From Akkermansia sp. (lineage in GTDB: Bacteria; Verrucomicrobiota; Verrucomicrobiia; Verrucomicrobiales; Akkermansiaceae), in the NCBI GenBank assembly GCA_022787425.1, contig JALFWB010000011.1:142707-206706 (forward strand): a stretch of 64,000 nucleotides of DNA. Reading direction: 5' to 3'. Below, piece after piece: positions 58,863 to 64,000 of this stretch (its first letter is position 1; every line of letters begins with the position of its first letter). Both the position numbers and the translations under genes were made by a program. The notes below the pieces were generated by a model. It was not told the origin of the DNA. It saw only the letters and a list, made by a program, of their open reading frames with translations, and did not search any database.

Positions 58863-61421
58863 ATGAACCCGCCCCTTCCCCCCAAAATCGCCCCGGCTCC
58901 TCCCGTTCCCCGTCCCGCTCCCGCTGTGACGGACACCGCCGGCGCGGCTCAGACACGGGACCCCCGCCGGCCGCTGGAGCCGGGCACGCGGGTCGGCAAG
59001 TACACCGTTCTGCGCACGCTCGGTCAGGGGGGATTCGGTATCACCTACTTGGCCACCACCACCGGCAAGAGCAGCCGCGTTGTCCTCAAGGAGCACATCC
59101 CTGCCGGTGTCGCTCAGCGAGAGGAGGGAGATACTTTCATCCGCTGCACGTCGGTGAAGTATGAGGAGGATTGGGCGCACTCGCTGCTGGAGTTCAAGGA
59201 GGAGGTGTCCATCCTCACGGGTCTGCACCACGAGGGCATCGTGCCGATTCTCGACAGCTTCGAGGCAAACGGGACGGGCTACTACGTCATGCCCTACATC
59301 CACGGCAAGACGCTCACCCTGTCGGAGGAACCCAGCCTGGAGGCAGCCGCTCGGCGTCAGGAGGCGCGCCTGCATCGTCAGCTCCTGCTTCATCTGCTGC
59401 CCATCTTTGCCTACCTTGGCCAGAATGGGGTGGTGCATCGCGATGTGAAGCCGGAGAACATCATCATCACGCCGGAGGGTAAACCCAAGTTGCTGGACTT
59501 CGGTTCCGCGCGGCAGGTGCGCCCCGGGCGCAGTTTCACGAATATCTACACCCCCGCCTTCGCTGCGCCGGAGCAGACCGTTTCCTTCCCCGCGCGCGAG
59601 ACTGCCGCTCACATCGACCAACGCACAGATATTTACCAACTGGGCGCGACTGTCTACTACCTGGTCACCCGCATGCTCCCCCCTGCGGCGGGGACGCGTC
59701 TGCATGCGGAGCCGGATCCCTATGCCCCGCTGGCGGAGCGGCCGGAGCTGGTGGACATCTATGGGCGTACCTTCCTGGCCGGAATCGACCGCGCCATGCA
59801 GCTGCACCGGGAGGACCGCTGGCCCTCGGCGGCGGAGTGGTTGGCAAGCCTGGCGGGGGGAAGCTCGGCTTCGCAGCATCGTCTCCCAAGGGGGCTGATG
59901 TTGGGTATCGGGCTGGGGCTCTGCTTCTTGGGGGGCTCTGCCGCGCTGGTGCTGCACGCCCTGCAGCGTTACCGCGAGGGGCGGGAGCTGGCGCAAAGCT
60001 GCATCGAGATGGCATCGGATACCCTCATGGAGACCAACCTGATGCAGGCGGACATCCCCGGTGCCACGGAGCGCTGCCCGGATGCCAACGTGCGGCTGAA
60101 TACCTACATCGAGACGCTGGAGAATACGGAAATAGGCTCCGCCGCTGTGCGAGCCCGCGGTATTGCTCGCGCCCGGCTGCTGCTGGCAACCAATCACCTG
60201 CGCACGGGGGAGAACACGGAGGCTCTGGCCCAGGCGGAGCGCTGCCTTGCGTCCCTGGATGGGCTGAGGGAGCAGGACGCCGAGCCTCGCAAAATGATGC
60301 ACCGCCGCAGCGATGGTTCGCAGAGATATGAGACCATGGGGGCCCTGCGCGCACGCGCTCACTGCGTGGCGGCGGATGCCCTGCTGCGCGAGGGGAGGGA
60401 GGCCGATGCCGCCAAGCACCTGGTGGCCGCCCGCGCGTTGTATGATGCGGCTTCCCCCACGCAGGCCAAGTCGCCCATCCACCGCTTGGCGGACATCCAA
60501 GCGCGCCGTCTGGAGGCAGATTTGGCGCGGGATACGGGGCGGCTCCGCAAGCAGCTCAACCTCCTGCTCCGCAATCTGGAAGCCGTGCGCTCGCTCTACG
60601 AGGCCCTGCCGGATATGGAGTCCGCCGCGCTGGAGCTGGGGCACACGCTCATCTGCTTGGGTGAGTTCTACGCCGCCAATGAGCAGTGGAGCGAGAGTAG
60701 TTCCGCCCTGCGGGAGGCGCGGATGTTATTTGCCAACTTGTATTCCGCTCACCCCTACAGTCTGGAGAGTCTCTATGGGCTCGCCCTGTCCTATACGCGG
60801 CTCTTCGATGTGGAGGGTAGCCGCAATGACGGCAAGCTCTCGGAGTCCGTATCCGCCCTCCTCAGCTCGGCACTTCGCTTCCAGGAGCAGCACACCCAGC
60901 AGCTTATTCAGATGGACCCCGGCAACGCGACCTTCTTGGCCCTGCACGCAGAGAGCACCATCAACCAGATGCGCTTCGCCGCAGCCCGCCGGCAGTGGAA
61001 CCGCGTGGAGTCCACAGCCAATGCCTTCCTGCGCCGGCTCGATGCCCGCGAGGCCCAGCCCGGCACCTCGCGCCCGGAAATCGACCTACTCCGCGCGCGC
61101 ACACTCTGCCTTCTGGCCCTAGCTCACACGGAGATTCCCGAGCGAGCTGCATCCGCAGCCAAGGAGTACGAGCAGGCCTATGCGCTCATCCTGCGCAATG
61201 CGGACCGCGCGCGTAGGGACCATTCCTACGCCATCAAGCAAGCACGCCTGTGCAAGATGTACGCAGATTACCTCTTCAGCACCGGTAAAACGGAGGAGGC
61301 CTGCGAGGTCGTGCGGCGAGGGCTGGAGATTCTCGATACCCAAGACGCGCACGCCCACGGGATGCAGCACGCCACCTGTCAGCGGCTGCACGCTCAGCTC
61401 AAGCTCATGCTCGAGACCTGA
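58863..61421 (+). CDS. Hanks-type Ser/Thr kinase with TM and periplasmic helical repeats
   Basis: An 852-residue transmembrane kinase. The N-terminal kinase domain (about 38-330) is intact: glycine loop GQGGFGITY, Lys76 in VVLKEH, H192-R-D194-V-K-P-E-N in the catalytic loop, and DFG at about 212 (LLDFGSARQV). One membrane segment at about 345-368 is followed by some 480 residues outside, made of helical TPR-like repeats (ARLLLATNHLRTGENTEALAQ, LICLGEFYAANEQWSESSSA). These could sense wall fragments or bind partners, like the PASTA part of PknB. It is the last gene of the operon with two amidases and the phosphatase-like sensor. The stop is six bases from the convergent lipoprotein gene. Confidence 0.92.
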   Translation: MNPPLPPKIAPAPPVPRPAPAVTDTAGAAQTRDPRRPLEPGTRVGKYTVLRTLGQGGFGITYLATTTGKSSRVVLKEHIPAGVAQREEGDTFIRCTSVKYEEDWAHSLLEFKEEVSILTGLHHEGIVPILDSFEANGTGYYVMPYIHGKTLTLSEEPSLEAAARRQEARLHRQLLLHLLPIFAYLGQNGVVHRDVKPENIIITPEGKPKLLDFGSARQVRPGRSFTNIYTPAFAAPEQTVSFPARETAAHIDQRTDIYQLGATVYYLVTRMLPPAAGTRLHAEPDPYAPLAERPELVDIYGRTFLAGIDRAMQLHREDRWPSAAEWLASLAGGSSASQHRLPRGLMLGIGLGLCFLGGSAALVLHALQRYREGRELAQSCIEMASDTLMETNLMQADIPGATERCPDANVRLNTYIETLENTEIGSAAVRARGIARARLLLATNHLRTGENTEALAQAERCLASLDGLREQDAEPRKMMHRRSDGSQRYETMGALRARAHCVAADALLREGREADAAKHLVAARALYDAASPTQAKSPIHRLADIQARRLEADLARDTGRLRKQLNLLLRNLEAVRSLYEALPDMESAALELGHTLICLGEFYAANEQWSESSSALREARMLFANLYSAHPYSLESLYGLALSYTRLFDVEGSRNDGKLSESVSALLSSALRFQEQHTQQLIQMDPGNATFLALHAESTINQMRFAAARRQWNRVESTANAFLRRLDAREAQPGTSRPEIDLLRARTLCLLALAHTEIPERAASAAKEYEQAYALILRNADRARRDHSYAIKQARLCKMYADYLFSTGKTEEACEVVRRGLEILDTQDAHAHGMQHATCQRLHAQLKLMLET

Positions 61422-61427
61422 TGCGCA

Positions 61428-62237
61428 TCAGATAAAACGCATGCCGTGCCGCTTGATCTTCTCCTCGTGGATAGTCGTGAAGCACTTTACGAAGATCTCC
61501 ACCCAGTCATCGATGGCTTGGCGCTGGTAAGCATAGCGGCGGAAGTCCCGTACCTCCAGCAGGAAGCGACCTGCTAGGGACTTCTGCCCGAAGTCCAGGT
61601 CGGCCACCTCGGCCACCAGCCTTCCCTTGGGGTCGAAGAACTTGGCTCCCATGGCGATGTAGCCTTTGTCCTCCTCATTGTTGAGGAGCTGCCCGCTGAC
61701 AAAGCCGCCGCCCGGCACCACAAAACCAAGGGTATTCGTGGTCGCGGCTTTGATGACGTTGGTGGCGATATGGGTGGGCTTGGCACCGAGAATGGCAATC
61801 TGCAGGGTGTACACATCCTTGCCGGGCTTGTCGACCAAATGGAAGGTATTCTGCTCGGCATCCAGCCTCTTCATGCGCTCGAACAAGGCCTTGTTGAAAT
61901 ACTCACAGAGGTTCTCTATGCCTTCCCTATCCCCGGGATTCGTCGGCATATCACTGAAGTACTTTAAGGTCACCGGCAGAATATGAATGGGCTGGCTCCT
62001 CCCGGCCTCCCCCGCCACACGCTTATTCCACTCCTCGTTATCAGATATATCCCAATAAGAATCAAAGGGGAAACGCTGCTTATCCGACTCCTCGAAGTGC
62101 TGAATGAACCCATTGCGAGGTATCAGATCAAAGGTGTTCGGCGCACATGCCGACAGCATCAGAAAAAAACAAACGCAAAGCAGGCGGAGCAGATACTTCT
62201 GCCCGCTCTCGGCCGATAGACAGGAATCAGGTGTCAT
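61428..62237 (-). CDS. DUF3313-like lipoprotein
   Basis: A 269-residue lipoprotein: a signal with lipobox LSAC (LLRLLCVCFFLMLSAC). The mature part has a conserved-looking C-terminal half: YTLQIAILGAKPTH, DKGYIAMGAKFFDPKGRLVAEV and AIDDWVEIFVKCF. This pattern, a membrane-linked envelope protein with an E..D..tG.l.a..D motif, matches DUF3313-type lipoproteins, but the match is by eye. Its presumed promoter lies about 170 bases upstream and carries the GCATT/AATGC dyad shared with the PEP-CTERM genes. It is convergent with the kinase gene and divergent from the GYF-PrsW gene. Confidence 0.7.
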   Translation of the reverse strand: MTPDSCLSAESGQKYLLRLLCVCFFLMLSACAPNTFDLIPRNGFIQHFEESDKQRFPFDSYWDISDNEEWNKRVAGEAGRSQPIHILPVTLKYFSDMPTNPGDREGIENLCEYFNKALFERMKRLDAEQNTFHLVDKPGKDVYTLQIAILGAKPTHIATNVIKAATTNTLGFVVPGGGFVSGQLLNNEEDKGYIAMGAKFFDPKGRLVAEVADLDFGQKSLAGRFLLEVRDFRRYAYQRQAIDDWVEIFVKCFTTIHEEKIKRHGMRFI

Positions 62238-62406
62238 GACGCAGAGTGAATGGTACGCTCAGAACATAACATACCCACACCCACGTGTCAACACCTATTT
62301 ATACCCAGCGGCTTCCTGTTTCCGGTTCAGAACATATACAAATTGTAAGGTTTATCCTCAGTGCCAAACCTATCACCCCTGCTCTTTTGCCATCTTGCTC
62401 CGTGTG

Positions 62407-62436
62407 AGACTACAGCATTTTGAATGCTGTAGTCAA
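62407..62436 (-). promoter_or_regulatory. Promoter with dyad operator (DUF3313-like lipoprotein)
   Basis: Minus strand: -35 TTGACT (62431-62436), 18-base spacer, -10 TAGTCT (62407-62412). A perfect 11-base dyad, ACTACAGCATT (62409-62419) and AATGCTGTAGT (62423-62433) around TTG, fills the spacer and runs into both boxes. The leader before the ATG at 62237 would be about 165 bases. Confidence 0.7.
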
Positions 62437-62560
62437 GCCTAAAGTCAGTTTTTTGAATAAAATTAACATTTGCAGCACTTGGCTGTCAAAGTTGCCCGGG
62501 GACGACAAAATACCACAAAACGCTCTAAGTTGTTGATAATGAACGACTTACATGAGGTGT

Positions 62561-62581
62561 GCATTCAAAATGCTGTAGTAT
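62561..62581 (+). promoter_or_regulatory. Dyad operator and -10 box before the GYF-PrsW gene
   Basis: GCATT-CAA-AATGC (62561-62573), TG, then -10 TAGTAT (62576-62581); no good -35. Same layout as at 45259-45279. The rest of the 534-base gap 62238-62771 holds no gene that I can see; it is A+T-rich and contains this site and its partner at 62409-62433. Confidence 0.6.
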
Positions 62582-62771
62582 AGGGACGTGTTGAATGAAC
62601 AATGGGATTTGCTCCGCCATCTGCTATATACATCTACCGATCACTCGGGGGGAAGGAATGTGCGAACCGGCCTTCTGCCGCTTCGGAGGGTGAACTCTAC
62701 CCTCAATGTGTGGGTGCAGAGGCGGACGGCCCATGCTCACCAAGAAGAACCATTATAAAGCAAAGACATTT

Positions 62772-63875
62772 ATGAAATCGTATTCCAACGATGGAGGGGC
62801 AACCTGGGAGGGCCCCTTGGAAGATGCAGACTTTGAGCTATTGAGAGAGGCCGGGATTATTACACCTTACACCATGGTGAGGGAGGAGGGAGGCCCCGCC
62901 CCGCTGCCAACGGAGTCCGGATCCCCACCCCCGCCCCCGGAGCCGGAGGTGACGGCTCAGCTGTACCTTTCCGTCAGAGGAGAGAAGCGTGGGCCCTATT
63001 CTTGGGAGCAAATACGCGAAATGCTCCGTACCGGGCAGGTCTCGGATGAGAGTCCCATTTGGTATGAAGGGCTCCCCAACTGGGTGCCCCTATCTACCAT
63101 CCTCCACGGGGACGGTGATGAGCCCTCCGGCATTTTCGGCGGAATCACCGGTCTCTCCGGAGTTAGCGGTTTTTCCATAAGCACGATACTCGGCGGCATC
63201 TTCAAGCACCATACGGAGAAGGAAATGACGGATTTCTTCTGCTGCGGGTCGGTGAAAACGACGCCGAATATCAGAGAGGTTGATACAAGGATTCCTTCGC
63301 CGTGGATTTTTGCACGCTTTCTGCTGTGGGTGGTCATCCTTTACATCGGGTTTTATTTAGCCTATGATCACTGGGGGAATATTCGTTTTTTCCCCTCGCT
63401 TCTGTTTGTGGGAAGTTTCGGGATTCCACTTTGCGTTCTCATTCTGATATCAGAGCTTAATATTCTAAAGGATATTTCGTTCTACGTCATATGCAAAGCC
63501 ATTATTCTGGGAGCCCTTATTTCGTTCGTATTCACATCAATCCTAAATCCGATTATAGCGCAGAGTACTGATGCATATTGGGCGGGCCCGGTGGAGGAAA
63601 CAGCCAAGCTCTTAGCGGCTATTCTCGTTGGACGCAATTTAATGAATGGTCGCATCTTAACAGGTGTGCTCATTGGCACAGCAGTAGGAGTCGGGTTTGC
63701 AGCTCTGGAGAGTGCTGGATATGCGTTCGAGGAATTTGCTAAATATTATACTCTTCAATGCTTTGATTATATGGTCGAAAATACCAGTTATGTTCTGGAA
63801 CATGCTGTTCAATTCAGTGGATATACTCCGGATCAGATCGTTAGTTTGATATTTGAGAACATTGCCGTCCCATAA
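62772..63875 (+). CDS. GYF_2 domain protein fused to PrsW-type membrane protease
   Basis: A 367-residue membrane protein. The N-terminus has one degenerate and one clear GYF_2-like module (MKSYSNDGGATWEGPLEDAD; then YLSVRGEKRGPYSWEQIREMLRTGQV with the WYEGLPNWVPL end). About five hydrophobic helices follow (FARFLLWVVILYIGFYLAY, FVGSFGIPLCVLILISEL), with the PrsW signature Glu pair in GPVEETAKLLAA and FAALESAGYAFEE. PrsW-type enzymes cleave anti-sigma factors or other membrane proteins. The protein stops soon after the second motif (NIAVP), earlier than family members whose last His lies further on, so it may be truncated. The start at 62772 opens the GYF-like module; ATGs at 62706 and 62733 are alternatives. 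Confidence 0.72.
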   Translation: MKSYSNDGGATWEGPLEDADFELLREAGIITPYTMVREEGGPAPLPTESGSPPPPPEPEVTAQLYLSVRGEKRGPYSWEQIREMLRTGQVSDESPIWYEGLPNWVPLSTILHGDGDEPSGIFGGITGLSGVSGFSISTILGGIFKHHTEKEMTDFFCCGSVKTTPNIREVDTRIPSPWIFARFLLWVVILYIGFYLAYDHWGNIRFFPSLLFVGSFGIPLCVLILISELNILKDISFYVICKAIILGALISFVFTSILNPIIAQSTDAYWAGPVEETAKLLAAILVGRNLMNGRILTGVLIGTAVGVGFAALESAGYAFEEFAKYYTLQCFDYMVENTSYVLEHAVQFSGYTPDQIVSLIFENIAVP

Positions 63876-63930
63876 GGGGCAAATGGGTGGAGTAGCCGGG
63901 ATGCAGGAAAAATTTGGCGGATGACAGAAA

Positions 63931-63996
63931 TGGTGCTTTGAGATTGGCCGACTACAACTCATAATCGGTGTGTGAACAAAAACACCCAAAGCACCA
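63931..63996. repeat. Inverted repeat at the right edge of the window
   Basis: TGGTGCTTTG (63931-63940) and CAAAGCACCA (63987-63996) are a perfect ten-base inverted pair 46 bases apart, with a smaller GGTGT/ACACC pair inside. This could be a terminator-like structure after the PrsW gene or the edge of a mobile element that continues outside the window. No transposase is visible. Confidence 0.4.
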
Positions 63997-64000
63997 CAGA

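Noticed and set aside
1..64000. tRNA or rRNA genes, integrase, transposase, replication origin
   Set aside because: None of the intergenic spaces shows a cloverleaf with the GGTTCRA arm, rRNA-like sequence or DnaA-box cluster, and no frame shows recombinase or transposase motifs.

Overview
The window is a chromosomal stretch of a G+C-rich (about 60% by eye), anaerobic, envelope-rich bacterium, most likely a gut-type Verrucomicrobiota related to Akkermansia. The grounds are two PEP-CTERM proteins ending in a short PEPTTATLSLLAL-type anchor plus an Arg cluster, a divergent FtsZ, a secreted GH20 hexosaminidase, pyruvate formate-lyase, a kinase/SpoIIE-phosphatase signalling operon and an AP2-like small protein. 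No rRNA, tRNA, CRISPR array, integrase or complete insertion sequence was found.

Layout. 1-6.7 kb: end of a CstA-type transporter, biotin ligase, an MBL-fold hydrolase, a Sel1 protein, GH20 hexosaminidase and an M42 peptidase. 6.75-8.2 kb: an A+T-richer AbiEi/AbiEii toxin-antitoxin pair. 8.4-12.3 kb: PAS-SpoIIE phosphatase, an Arg-rich unknown and the AP2-like protein. 12.4-17 kb: a trpEGDCF operon preceded by a leader peptide with four Trp codons and an attenuator. 17-24 kb: nth, a mini-lipoprotein, two paralogous membrane coiled-coil proteins, rlmI, metG and transaldolase. 24-31 kb: map, two tandem unknown paralogues with a CxxxCP motif, metX, a zinc-free-type rpmJ, folC and ahcY. 31.4-34.5 kb: an RRM protein, an unknown gene and an Abi_2 (HEPN) gene in an A+T-richer patch. 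34.7-41.2 kb: rlmH, fabG, PBP2, a PtsN-like protein and pflB. 41.2-46.9 kb: accessory surface genes (membrane-anchored unknown, pseudopilin, alanine-rich protein, two divergent PEP-CTERM genes, Pro/Thr lipoprotein). 46.9-54.4 kb: tyrA, a Sel1 lipoprotein, then lipoprotein-ftsA-ftsZ-murA-cytochrome c. 54.5-61.4 kb: an operon of two amidases, a degenerate SpoIIE-like protein and a Ser/Thr kinase. 61.4-64 kb: a DUF3313-like lipoprotein and a GYF-PrsW membrane protein.

Regulation. Reading the spaces between genes gives a consistent promoter type, -35 TTGCC/TTGCA/TTGAC and -10 TANNNT 15-18 bp apart. In many cases the -10 box ends only 6-9 bases before the start codon, so the transcripts should be leaderless. 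This includes the trp leader peptide and the AbiEi gene. A second, separate signal is a dyad GCATT-NNN-AATGC fixed two bases upstream of a -10 box. It occurs between the divergent PEP-CTERM genes and again, 17 kb away, between the divergent lipoprotein and GYF-PrsW genes, which suggests a small envelope regulon with an unknown regulator.

All calls come from reading the sequence. Family names rest on motif recognition without database searches.
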